Below are positions 34,035-44,800 of a stretch of 64,000 bases of DNA, one piece after another. Location: positions 614,600-678,599 of the forward strand of contig WIUZ02000022.1 of assembly GCA_015956445.1 (NCBI GenBank), written 5' to 3'. Every line of letters begins with the position of its first letter. Within the stretch, counting starts at the first letter, position 1. The position numbers and the translations under genes were made by a program. The notes below the pieces were generated by a model, which saw nothing but the letters and a program-made list of their open reading frames with translations, was not told the DNA's origin and ran no database searches. The stretch is from Thelephora terrestris. Taxonomy: Eukaryota > Basidiomycota > Agaricomycetes > Thelephorales > Thelephoraceae.

Positions 34035-34813
34035 CACTGGGGGCAAGGGGTCAAATACCCGGTGGGTACATGCTGAATACATTGTGATCACAGTCAACAA
34101 GTGATCACAATGTGCCCAGTGGGGAAAATTTGAATACATTCAAAATGTGCCTGGCCATGTGAATCCAATGTGCCCAGTGGGTACATTTTGATTGCAATCA
34201 CAATGTACCCACCAATGTGTTCACAATGTGCCCAGCTCATCACATAATGGTTTCTTTCACAATGTTGTCCACAATGTGTCCAGCATGTGGCTGAGCCACT
34301 CATTCAAACTTCTTTCACAAAGTATCCAGTGATGTGTATAGAATGTGTACACCCATATACATAGTGATTTCTTTGAGAGTTCATGGTGAAATTGAACAAT
34401 ATTGTGATTACATTGTGATTACTTCAAAAAGAACCCCCTGGGGACATTATGGACATATCACTGGATAACCTTTGAAAGAAATTTAAATGTGTGGCTCAGC
34501 CACATGCTGGACACATTGTGGACAACATTGTGAAAGAAACCATTATGTAATGAGCTGGGCACATTGTGAACACATTGATGGGTACATTGTGATTGCAATC
34601 AAAATGTCCCCACTGGGCACATTAAGATCACATTGATGGGTACATTGTGATCACAATCAAAATGTACCCGCTGGGCACATTGGATTCACATGGCCAGGCA
34701 CATTTTGAATGAATTCAAATTTTCCCCACTGGGCACATTGTGATCACTTGTTGACTGTGATCACAATGTATTCAGCATGTACCCACTGGGTATTTGACCC
34801 CTTGCCCCCAGTG
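34035..34813. mobile_element. Long-hairpin MITE with CACTG...CAGTG ends (copy 1)
   Basis: The ends are CACTGGGGGCAAGGGGTCA and its reverse complement. The arms stay complementary for roughly 300 bp each, so nearly all of the 779 bp can fold into one hairpin. TCT flanks both sides (32034-type repeat at 34032-34034 and 34814-34816), a 3-bp target duplication. It sits inside a coding exon of the copy-1 pseudogene. CACTR ends with a 3-bp duplication fit the CACTA/CMC class (Plavaka-like in fungi); it has no transposase and would be mobilised in trans. Confidence 0.85.
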
Positions 34814-34985
34814 TCTTCAATCCAAAGCCTTCTTCACATTGTCATCCCTAACGCTCAGCCCTGCGATCAGTTCACAATGGTTTGCTACTGTCAGGGCCAC
34901 TCTACCCCAACAACTACCAGTGCACTGAGCCGACTCCGCAGAGTACTCACTAGTCCAACTAGCTTGTGAGAGAACGATCACGTCT

Positions 34986-35885
34986 CTATTCTTCCGGTAG
35001 GTTGTCCAAGGTCACTACAAGTCAGGTCGAAATCTTAAAGAGAAACCCAACCTAAACCGTACTTCGTTCGGTTTAACAAGCAAGGGTTGATCTCTACAAC
35101 AAGATTTGATGACTCCACCAGATGATCGACTGGACGCTCGAGGTGTTCTAATGTGAACGCTGAGGTTCTATAGTTACGAGGCGCAGAGGATGCGCGGAGC
35201 GGGAGGGAGAGCAGATGTGGGAATGCCTTGTGTTCAAACAAGAAACTCTGACTTGTCCTTAACTGCAACTGGGCTGAGAAGGGCAGAGGATTTCCTGAGG
35301 TAACAAAACTAAGGTACTACGATACAGCCACAGTTGCTACTTATACTAAAGGAGTGGCCATGACGTCAATACCCTAATATACCCTTATCAAGTCCGAACA
35401 ATAGGGAGATAAGGAGTGTGAGAACGCTAAGTAAGGGAAGCGAACAAATATGACGTGTGGGAGAATAAAGGACAAAGGGCCTTACTAGCGTGTGAAGGAT
35501 TGCATAAAAGATAAGGAATGTCCGCATAAAACATAGGGGTAAAGATAACACTAGTCCTAAAAGAAATAGGGGCATGGGGTCATGAAAGTTCGTACCTGGG
35601 GATCACACCCAAGGGCTAGGTGGAAACTACTTGAATGCTTCCTGTGGAGCGGCTAAAGATTAGGAACCATACAGCATCCCTTGTTGTCTGTAGGCGGTAA
35701 CAGCATCACGGACTAGTGGCAACCTCAACGTACGTCCGAACATGAGGAGGTCGGGCCTAGACTCATGGGACATGAGGGATTACAGATTCGCCGGCGTTTC
35801 ACGCTAACGGCTACTCCACATGCACTGGGCTAACCAGAAGGATCCTAAGGTGATGCTTCCGAATAGCGGCGAGTCCTTCCTCCGG
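34986..35885. other. No gene; left flank of the Gypsy insertion
   Basis: About 900 bp with no recognisable coding sequence. A palindromic spot AACCGTACTTCGTTCGGTT lies near 35055. It may be an older element remnant. It ends with CCGG (35882-35885), which reappears just after the Gypsy element. Confidence 0.5.
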
Positions 35886-36569
35886 TGACCTGCCTCCGTT
35901 TCGCTGGCTGTCCGACTCGTACTATACCCCTAGCAACTCCAGCACCCTCCTCAGCTATCCACCCATACGTCGCGACGCAGCGCGAAGCCGCCTCCTCCCA
36001 CACGACCCCTTGTCGACCATCGCCAGTCTCCCAATAGTCTCGCGACCTCCCTCTCCTCTTGACTTCGACAAAATCCTCTAAGTCCACGCTCCGAGTCCGG
36101 CCTCCCCGATCCCACGTGCCACCCGATCGCTTCCGTTCTCCCACCTGACTTGACTCGCCTCGCCCCCCTTGTTCGTCATTGTTCGGATTCCCCCGCATCG
36201 GTCCGCCGTCCCGACTCCGGAACACGTGCCCCCCGCCCTCTTGTTGCATTTCGTCGCCGTCTCGACTGTCTCGCCGTGTTCCCCGCCTCCCGCCTGTTCC
36301 ACTCCGATCCCGCCTTGACTTTTCGGTTAGATCCTCCATTTCGTTGTCCCGTAGTTTCCCACGATACCTTCATTCTTCTCCCCACTCCTCCCGCCGTCTT
36401 GTTCGTCCTTCGCGCATTCTTGTTCTTCCCTCTGTTCCGCTCTTCGTTTTTGTATGACCTCCCTACGCCCTTCACGAACTTCACGATTCCCGCTCTCTCG
36501 CGACATTTGCCTTGTTATGTTTTGTTCTCCCTGCTTCGTGTTCTACCTTCAACCACTCTCTCTACCTAC

Positions 36570-36577
36570 TATATAAG
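36570..36577 (+). promoter_or_regulatory. TATA box of the Gypsy LTR
   Basis: TATATAAG in the LTR, repeated at 48378 in the 3' LTR. Transcription probably starts roughly 30 bp downstream, near 36600, defining the U3/R border. This is inference from spacing. Confidence 0.65.
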
Positions 36578-36701
36578 TGTCAGTAGACAGTCCTGGTTCG
36601 AATAACAAAGTGCAGTTCCCCCTTTCCCTCTAAAGTTCAACTCAGCCTTGCGCTGTCTAAAGCCTCCAACACTCTTCGTTCCTCGCGACCAAGTCCTCTT
36701 T

Positions 36702-36872
36702 GAGCGCAGTGCTCGAAGAACCCTCTAGCTTTTCTCTTTCCTCGTCTCGACTTCTCTCGACGTGAAGCGCAGTGCTTCTCGACCTTCTCTACTCGTCTCG
36801 CGAGCGCAGTGCTCTACTCCAGTCTTGAGCGCAGTGCTCAGCTCTTAGCTCTTCGTGGCGAACGCAGTGTTC
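36702..36872 (+). repeat. Five spaced GAGCGCAGTGCTC-type palindromes in the LTR
   Basis: The motif GAGCGCAGTGCTC and variants (GAAGCGCAGTGCTTC, GAACGCAGTGTTC) occur at about 36702, 36764, 36802, 36827 and 36860. When the arms vary, both sides change together, keeping complementarity. The set recurs in the 3' LTR at about 48510-48680. They lie in the transcribed leader and could form small hairpins or bind a protein. Confidence 0.75.
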
Positions 36873-37193
36873 ACCACCTCTACTAGTTTCTTCTCGTCTC
36901 AGGTATTCTCTCGTTCTCTCGTCTCGCGCTGATAGCTTCCTTCTTAGTCACCTATCCCGCCGCGACCCTCTTCGTCGCGACGCTTGTCTATTGAGACTCT
37001 ACTCTATCGCCACCACTTCCTATTCCCTCCCTACTTCTCCCTACTCCTCCCTACTTCTCCCTACTTCTCCCTACTCCTCTCTACCTCTACCTGCTCTACC
37101 CTACCGACGTCTGCACAACCGGTCACCCACACCCTTCAGCTCCCTCTTCTTGCTACGTGTTCCCACGACTTAGCGAGACTGGGTAGTTCATTT

Positions 37194-37212
37194 TGGAACC
37201 CACGCCGGGACC
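37194..37212 (+). other. Candidate primer-binding site
   Basis: TGGAACCCACGCCGGGACC starts 3 bp after the 5' LTR and begins with TGG, as expected for pairing with a tRNA CCA end. The tRNA was not identified. Confidence 0.45.
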
Positions 37213-37718
37213 GGTTCAGAACGTCACCTCCTTGTTAGAAGACATCAGTCATTCCCCGAGGACGTGCCACGAGCGCGCGTCATCAGCCTACTCGTCCTAC
37301 CCCAGTTCTTACTCGCGCTCGAGCTCACGAACTCGCGACTCTCTCCCGAGCCAGGGAAGATCTTCTCGTTGCCCAGATAGCTGCTGTTGAAACTCAGGAT
37401 ATCCTCACCGCCATCGATAACATCATCTCTGCCCGACAAAATTTGCCTGCCGCCACTTCTACTCCCCTCCCGCCTTCCGACTCTGAGGATTCACCTTTCA
37501 GCACCCCCCCTTCGTCTCCGACAGCAGCACACGACTATCTTCCCCCCTCTCCAGTTCTCGAGCCTATCTCGCATCCCACCTCTCCTCTATCGTCTGTAGC
37601 CCCGGATTCTCCTCTCATCTTGACACCAGCCCAGTTATCTCCCACCCTCCCACCCGTGTCACGACCAGAATCCCCCATCCCTCCCCTCGCGCCAATCGTC
37701 CCGCCACCAGTTCCAGCT

Positions 37719-40097
37719 ATGACTACAGTAAACATGCCTATGCCGGGCAACCGCGAGGCCCCCAAATTTTCAGACGATGCAGACTTCTTCGACGAGTTCT
37801 TTATCAATGTCGCAGAGCTCGCTGCTCGCGCTGGCCTCGCCGATAAGGATGCTATTCGATGGGCTATACGCTACGCAGGCCCAGAGAGTGCCTCTTGGCG
37901 CTACCTCCCTTCCGTTGTCGATGAGGGTAACCCCACGCTCAAGCAATTCCAGGCAGAAGTTGCTAAGTGTTACCCACATCTCGGTAGCGACCGCCGGTAC
38001 TCTAGAGGCGATATGCAGCGTCTCTTAGAGAGGACCCAGCGTCTCAACGACATGTCTCGCGACGATCTCGGACGATACTTCCGTCGCTTCGTTACCTACT
38101 CCACCTATCTCCTCCGAAGGAATCGTCTCTCCGAGCACGAGCGCAACGGGCTCTATCTCCAGGGCTTCCCTCTCGACGTTCGCCAGTCTATCAGGCGACG
38201 TCTCGCGATTAAGGTCCCCGACACCGTCCCGAGTGAGGGATACGAGTTCGACGACATTCACGAGGCTGCCTTGTTCGTCCTCGCAGACGAGGCTCAGCCA
38301 GCTACTACTACGATCGTGAAGCAAGAGCAGGACACCGTCGGCCAGCTCCTCCAGGCTGTCTCCGACCTCACCCGTGTTTTCACCTCCAATGCTCATACTC
38401 AGCGTCCTCGTACCCCTCCCGCGAATCCTCCCGCTCCTCGCTATCGCCCAGATACTCCTCGTCCCGCTCCGGGAGGAGCTTATCAGAGTACCCCCCGGTG
38501 GAACCCCCAGTCCGCACAACGCCCGGAGCCCTACCAGGCTCCACAGCGTTCAGATCACTACCAGCAGCAGTATCAGCAGAACTGCATGTTTTGTAGCGAG
38601 CCTGACCATTTCGTGCGCGACTGTCCACTAGCTCTCGAGTATATGCGCGACGGCAGAGTCATTCGCAACGACTTCGGGAAGATTGCGCTCCCAGACGGCC
38701 GATTCCCCCCTCGTCATATCCCCGGTAAGAACATGCGCGAGCGTGTTGACAACTGGTGGAACTCAGAAGGCATTCAACGAGAGGCTCCCGCCCCAGAAGT
38801 CGTTTCTACCCACTACCTGGAAACTCTCGACGAATGTATCTTCGAGTTTGACGTCTCTCCTCACGAGTCTTCGTGCAACTTCGCGAACTGTCCCGATAGC
38901 ACCGACAACACCGATGAGCAGCTCTCGATGATACAGGCTCAGATCGACTCACTCCGCGAGGCCCAGGTTCTTGCAGTCGAGAAGGGTTCCAAGAAGGTGC
39001 AGTTCGACGGTGTTGAGATCGCCAGGAGAGTCGGCCCTCCTAGGAGAGACGGTCGTCTCCCCACTCCTCCTCCCCCCAAGAGTCCCTCTGTGAACGTTCC
39101 CTCCTCTTCCTCCTCCCAGTTTCCCCCTCTCGCCCAGTCTCAGCCAGCTCCCGCTCCACTCCCGATCAGGTCTGCTCTTAAGCCATCTCAGCCCTCGACG
39201 TCCCAGCTCTCGACTTCTGAGCCCACTCCTCCTACCCCTAACGTCTTCGGAAGACCTGGAGTTCGCGCTGGAGCTCTCCCTATCCCACGTTCACAAGGAC
39301 CCATGCGTCCCGTCTCGATTCCCGCCAAGCCCACTGCCGAGGAACCTAAGTCCCGTTACCAAGCCGCCATCGAGACAGACGTTAACACCTCCGATATCGC
39401 CAATCGGGTGCTCGATGCGAAGGTAACCCTCAGCAGTCGCGAGCTTCTCGCTGTATCTTCCGACGTCCGTCGACATATGAAGGACCTCGTTACTTCAAAG
39501 AAGGTATCAGCCAACTTAGTGGAAATCGACGACGACGGCCTCCCGAACGGTGCTACGACTAGCGGTTCCCTCCCGTCTTCCGTCTACTTCGATCTCGTGA
39601 AGTACGACCCGGCTTCGTCTGCCGCCGCGGCCTCCCTACCTCTTCGCGTCATTCGTCCCACCTTCGCGCCCGGCGTTGAGCCCGAATGCATCCTCGACGG
39701 TGGAGCACAGATAGTAGTCATGCGAAAAGACATCTGGGAACGCATCAAAGCACCTATCGCAGCAAACAAGGCTATGTCCATGGAGTCTGCTAACTCCTCT
39801 AGGACCACGACTCTAGGACTCATCGAGAATCACCCGGTCAAGCTTGGACCTATCACGATTCACCTCCAGATCCAGGTCGTAGACGACGCTCCCTTTGAGG
39901 TTCTGCTAGGAAGACCCTTCTTTGACGTCGTGAACTGCTCGGAAGTCAGCCGTTCCGGCGGGAACCACGAGATCCACGTCAAAGACCCTAGCACCGGTAC
40001 TCCCTACGTCTTCGCGACGGAGCCTCGTCCTAATAGAGCCTCTTGCTGCCCTCCCGAGAAACACGGAAACGCACAGTCCGCAAATTTTCAACACTAG
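37719..40097 (+). CDS. gag: Gypsy Gag with C-terminal retropepsin-like domain
   Basis: The first in-frame ATG is 37719 (MTTVNMPMPGNREAPKF). The open frame continues upstream to about 37240 without an ATG and encodes a helical stretch (AREDLLVAQIAAVETQDILT), so a spliced or non-AUG upstream start is possible. Next come a capsid-like helical region, a Pro-rich linker and one CCHC zinc knuckle (CMFCSEPDHFVRDC) that would bind RNA. Near residue 660 is an aspartic-protease-like segment, ECILDGGAQIVVMRKDIW, with flap-side LGLIENHPVKLG and the second-half block FEVLLGRPFFD. Retropepsins normally read D-S/T-G; here it is D-G-G, which may reduce or abolish activity. The product forms the virus-like particle in the cytoplasm. 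Confidence 0.9.
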   Translation: MTTVNMPMPGNREAPKFSDDADFFDEFFINVAELAARAGLADKDAIRWAIRYAGPESASWRYLPSVVDEGNPTLKQFQAEVAKCYPHLGSDRRYSRGDMQRLLERTQRLNDMSRDDLGRYFRRFVTYSTYLLRRNRLSEHERNGLYLQGFPLDVRQSIRRRLAIKVPDTVPSEGYEFDDIHEAALFVLADEAQPATTTIVKQEQDTVGQLLQAVSDLTRVFTSNAHTQRPRTPPANPPAPRYRPDTPRPAPGGAYQSTPRWNPQSAQRPEPYQAPQRSDHYQQQYQQNCMFCSEPDHFVRDCPLALEYMRDGRVIRNDFGKIALPDGRFPPRHIPGKNMRERVDNWWNSEGIQREAPAPEVVSTHYLETLDECIFEFDVSPHESSCNFANCPDSTDNTDEQLSMIQAQIDSLREAQVLAVEKGSKKVQFDGVEIARRVGPPRRDGRLPTPPPPKSPSVNVPSSSSSQFPPLAQSQPAPAPLPIRSALKPSQPSTSQLSTSEPTPPTPNVFGRPGVRAGALPIPRSQGPMRPVSIPAKPTAEEPKSRYQAAIETDVNTSDIANRVLDAKVTLSSRELLAVSSDVRRHMKDLVTSKKVSANLVEIDDDGLPNGATTSGSLPSSVYFDLVKYDPASSAAAASLPLRVIRPTFAPGVEPECILDGGAQIVVMRKDIWERIKAPIAANKAMSMESANSSRTTTLGLIENHPVKLGPITIHLQIQVVDDAPFEVLLGRPFFDVVNCSEVSRSGGNHEIHVKDPSTGTPYVFATEPRPNRASCCPPEKHGNAQSANFQH

Positions 40098-41690
40098 ACG
40101 ATTCTGTACCGGCGAAGCATCCCGATACCCATCTTCCCCTTCGCTATCCTCCTCATCCCAGCCCCGCAGAATCGTCTTCCGTCCGTGTTTCCTCCCGTGG
40201 TCTTCCAGGCCATATACCCTCTTTCTCCTCCTTTCCCTCTCATCAGTTTCCCTCTCGTTCCTCGGTAGTTTCCTCTCCTTTTGACTCTTGTTCCTCTTCC
40301 AGTTCTTCCTTGTCTGTAGATTCTTCGCGATCGTCCCACTCTCCTCCAGTTCCTTCCCACTCTGTTTTCACTTTCTCTCGACTGTTTTCTCCTCCCGGTT
40401 CCGTTTCTCCCGCTTCGTTTTCTGTTTCCCCTGAGCATTCCCCTTTTACTTCCGCTTCCGTAGACATAGATTCCGTTTCTCTCCATCCCGTTTCTGTTGA
40501 TCATTACGTTTATCCTCCAGATACCCCCTCTCGCCCTCCTCCCGTTGACCCGCCGTCTATTCGCGCGACCTTCGAATCTAGTGCTAGTCCCCAGTCCCTG
40601 TCTCCCTACCCCGCTAGCTACTGACTACGCGAGCCGACGACCCCTCGATCGGTCACAGGGGTGTCACGCCCACTTGACGTCCCGATCATCAAACCGTTCT
40701 CGCGATCCCCTCGACGTGCGTCATCGCCTACTGCTTCCGCATCCGTGGCCGTCCTCCCCGAACGGCACATGACGTGTTGATCGGCCGATGCCTCCCGATC
40801 CCTTATCTCGTCGCGATGACGCGTCCCCTCCCCCGGTCCGGTTCCCTTCTGTCTAGACACGTGTCGACTCGTTCCTTCTCGCTCGCCAATCATCTTCGAC
40901 TGCTCCCGCTCTCCCGCCCGGTTACGATCTTTTGATCTCGAACCCGTAGACTTCCCCTTTTGGCTCTGTTTCTCACGATCGCTCCATCCTCTCGGTAAGA
41001 CCTGTCCCAGCCTCGTTCCGGCTTCCCGATGAACCGTTCGTCTCCCTACCCTGCGTCGGACTCTCGTTTATCCCTTTCTATCTACCTGTTCTTATTCTCC
41101 CACCGTTTCTCCATTTGTTCGCTACTTTTCTCATCTCTTTCGCGTAGATCGCACTGTCCCTACCTATAAATACCCTGTACTAGCTAGTTGAACGAACAAG
41201 AAACCGCTGGGCCTCTTCACACCTCTTCTCCCTTCTGCTTGAACGACCTGATCATCGAAAACCTCCAGCTCCTCGCTCTGACATCGATTCCACTAGCCCC
41301 ATAGTTCCAATAGACCCCTAGCCTACTAGCCCATCGTCATCGTCTAGCAGGAGTTTGCTAGTACGGAGTTCTCCCTTCTCGTCCCGACAACGTCGCGACC
41401 TACCGCGGCTCCCTCTCCTCTGTCTAGCTTCTCTCCCCTTCCCGACCTCTGCACAACCGGCGACCCCTCACCCCCACTTCTGCTATTCTGGTCGTGTCCC
41501 GACTCCACCCGGATAGTAGCAGTTCACCGTACCATTCTCGCGCGAGTGTCTCCCCACGAGCACGCAGTCCCCCGAGAGCCCACTTGTATCCTTTGTCTCC
41601 CTTCTCTCCACTTCCCCCTCTCGACGTACTCTCTCCTCTGCTCTCGCTACGCTCCAGGAAACACTCCCGAGCCCGTCTCCCGGTCCCCTC
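40098..41690. other. Spacer between Gag and Pol containing an LTR-like segment
   Basis: The gag frame stops at 40097, and the pol frame is recognisable only from about 41690. The segment about 40555-41526 is homologous to the separate repeat at 53197-54186, ends in AGTTCA, and contains TATAAATACCCTGTACTAGC near 41165. It resembles an LTR of a related family nested in this element. The Ser-rich open frame at 40043-40624 may be low-complexity coding or chance. Confidence 0.55.
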
Positions 41691-41879
41691 AACCAGTTCT
41701 CGGCTCTAAGCCAATGGTATACCGACCGTCACGCCCAGAGTCTATCCCCTCCCGACGACCCCTACCTTGCCTCAGCCTTCGCCTATAAGAAGGTAGCCAA
41801 TAAGACTCGACCCGTCGCGACCACCCTCCCCGAGAACTTCCGGATCACTCGTCGAGACCATCCCGATCCCCTAGCAGGC

Positions 41880-44800
41880 ATGCCCCCGCTTCCAACTCGT
41901 CCTCCCGACTTCGTCCCTACTGGTCGCCTCACCCAAGAACGACGAGACCAGATGGACTTAGGAAGAGATCTCCTTCTCCCTGAAGAAGTCAAGCTTGCTG
42001 AGTGGATCGTCTGCACCCACAATACCGCCTTCGCCTGGACCGACGAAGAGAGAGGTAGCTTTGACCCACAGTATTTCGCGCCAATTCAGATCCCCCATAT
42101 CTCGCACACTCCCTGGGTTCATCGACAAGGCCCTATCCCTCGCGGTATTCTGAACGACGTCATGAAGATCATCGAAGACAAGTGGAGATCTGGCGTCTAC
42201 GAGCCGTCCTCCTCCTCCTACAATAGTCGCTGGTTCTGCGTCTATAAGAAGGATGGCAAGTCTCTTCGTCTCGTTCACTCTCTGGAGCCCCTGAACGCTG
42301 TTACCATTCGCAACGCCGCTATGCCTCCCTACACTGACGTAGTGGCCGAGGACTTCGCTGCTAGGTCGATCTACACCACGCTAGATCTCTACGTCTCATT
42401 CGACCAGCGGCAACTCCATCCCTCCTCTCGCGACATGACAACGTTCAATACTCCTTTAGGTCCCTTTCGTCTTACAGTCCTCCCGATGGGCTGGACGAAT
42501 TCTCCTGCTGTTCTCCAAGGCGACATCACGCATATCCTCCGACCCGAGATCCCTCACTGCACTCAGCCCTTCGCTGACGACGTCCCGATCAAAGGTCCCC
42601 GCACACGATACGAGCTTCCCGACGGTACCTTCGAGACTATCCCCGACAACCCAGGCATTCGACACTTTGTCTGGGAGCATTTCGAGTCCGTCCACCGTAT
42701 CATCCAGCGTGTCAAAGCCTACGGAGCCACGTTTAGCGGCAAGAAAGCTTTCATTGGAGTCCCTCGCGCTGACATTCTCGGACACATCTGCACCTATGAC
42801 GGCCGTATCGCGGATTCCTCCCGCATTCGCGCTATCGAAAACTGGCCCGTCCCGACGAATGTCTCCGAAGTACGAGCTTTCTTAGGCACTTGTGGCGTCC
42901 TTCGTATCTTCATCAAGGATTACACCCTCATTGCCCGCCCGCTTATTCAGCTTACTCGCAAGGACGAACCCTTCGCCATCGGCCCCGAGCACCTCCAAGC
43001 CATCGCTACGCTTAAGTCAGCTATCGCGAACTCCCCCGCTCTCAGACCCATCGACTACGACTCCGAGAACCCCGTCATTCTCGCCGTTGACTCTTGCATG
43101 AATGGCGCCGGCTACATTATCTTCCAGATCGGAGATGATAAGAAGCGCTATCCTAGTCGATTTGGGTCTATCACCTTCAACGAGCGAGAGTCCCGCTATT
43201 CTCAGGCTAAACTGGAGCTCTATGGCCTCTTCCGCGCTCTGAAGCAGACGCAGCTCTACACCATCGGAGTCAAACGCCTTATCGTCGAGATGGATGCCAA
43301 ATTCATCAAGGGGATGCTCAATAACCCTACTCTCCATCCTAACGACGCTATCAACCGGTGGATTGCTGCTATTCTCCTCTTCGACTTCGAGCTCGTACAC
43401 GTCCCTGCCGAGAAGCATACCGGAGCGGACGGACTCTCCCGACGTCCTCGCGCTTCCGATGACCCCCTTCCCGACGAAGGTGACGACTTAGAAGACTGGA
43501 TCGACAGTCAATCTGGTTTCTTTATCGAGGCTACTTCCCCACCTTCTCTCTTCGACTCCGCACCACCTCTCTCCCTCGTCTCCTCCCACATAGCCACCGA
43601 AGATCCAGACCTCGATCCCGAGTCGTCCCTCTCCTCCTCCTTCCCTCCCGCTGAGAAAGCCGGCGAGATTCCCCGTTCCGAGAAGGCTCTGCGCCGCGAG
43701 GCCAAGCTCTCGAAGATCCGCCACTTTCTCACCACCCTCGAACGTCCGCCAGACCTCTCTGATCAGGAGTATCGACAGTTCATCCGACAGGCCTACGATT
43801 ACTTCATCTTGGACTCCCGCCTGTTCCGGAAACATCGAGACGGTTACTCCCAGCTGGTTCCCCCTCCCGACGCCCGCTACCCCCTCATCGAGTATGCTCA
43901 CGACAATCTCGGTCACAAGGGTGTCTTCGCTACGACTAGGAACTTGCTGATTCGCTTCTGGTGGCCCTTCCTCAACGAAGACGTTCGATGGTTCGTCAAG
44001 ACCTGCCGAGAGTGCCAGTTTCGTCAAACTGAGTACTTCTTCATTCCCCCTATGGTCCCCGACGTCCCTTCCCTCTTCCGCAAAGCCCACATCAACACGT
44101 TCCTTATGCCCAAGGTCGGGAACTACCGTTATGTCATCCATGCTCGCTGCGCGATGACTTCATATCCCGAAGGACGCGCTACCACCTCCGACTCCCACTC
44201 CGTTATCGCCGACTTTATCTTCCAGGACATCCTTTGTCGCTGGGGCGCTCTCGACGAGTTAGTCACTGACAACGGTACCGCTTACATCGCTGCCCTCGAC
44301 CTTATCGCTGCTCGCTATGGCATTCGACACATCCGCATCTCTGGCTACAACTCCCGCGCGAATGGCATCATCGAGTCCAAGCATTTCGACGTTCGCGAAG
44401 CCGTGATGAAGACCTGCAAAGGTAACGAGTCTAAGTGGCGTCAAGTTCTCCCTCTCGTGTTCTGGGCCGAGCGTGTTACCGTCCGCAAGGCTACTGGTTA
44501 CTCCCCCTACTATATGGTTCACGGTGTTCACCCCCTTCTCCCCTTCGACATTCTCGAGGCTACCTATCTTGCTCCCACTCAAGACTTCGGCGTTTCTACC
44601 GAGGAACTCATCGCCATCCGGGCTCAACAGCTCGCGAAGCGTCCCGAAGATCTCGCGACGATGCGCCAACTCGTCACCCAGTCTAGGATCAAGAACCTTG
44701 AACGGTTCGAAAAAGAGCACGCCTCCCGCATCATCGACTTCGACTTCAAGCCTGGAGCTCTCGTCTTAGTCCGCAACAACCGTATCGAGGAAGCCCTCAA

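Larger units (their letters stand above)
31499..34985 (-). pseudogene. Broken inverted copy of the 479-aa coiled-coil gene family (copy 1)
   Basis: Reading the minus strand, pieces align in order with the intact gene at 49373-51114. First comes a block like VANHCELIAGLSVRD near 34880-34820, interrupted by the hairpin element at 34035-34813. Then RDDRLDRHSKKIGNDGNR, an intron and an exon at about 33928-33410 (FELEYADEVVLPSPNPSSYA). An LTR-like insertion (about 32070-33400) follows, then the last-exon block ALPREHPVLTMWDQV to VQLSNEDGDTLFGELLAGRG near 31940-31720. The 3' flank is also homologous, down to CCATGTTCCTGAC. The exons for the N-terminal half are missing and there is a TGA inside the coiled-coil exon. 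It is not functional. Confidence 0.8.
35886..37190 (+). repeat. 5' LTR of the Gypsy element
   Basis: 1,305 bp, starting TGACCTGCCTCC and ending GGTAGTTCA, near-identical to 47694-48998. It contains a TATATAAG box and, downstream, five copies of a short palindromic motif. A minus-strand ORF (36339-35845) crosses it but is a by-product of its base composition. Confidence 0.96.

Noticed and set aside
35040-35080. Possible terminator or attachment site at the AACCGTAC palindrome
   Set aside because: A single short palindrome with no partner site or neighbouring gene to support it.
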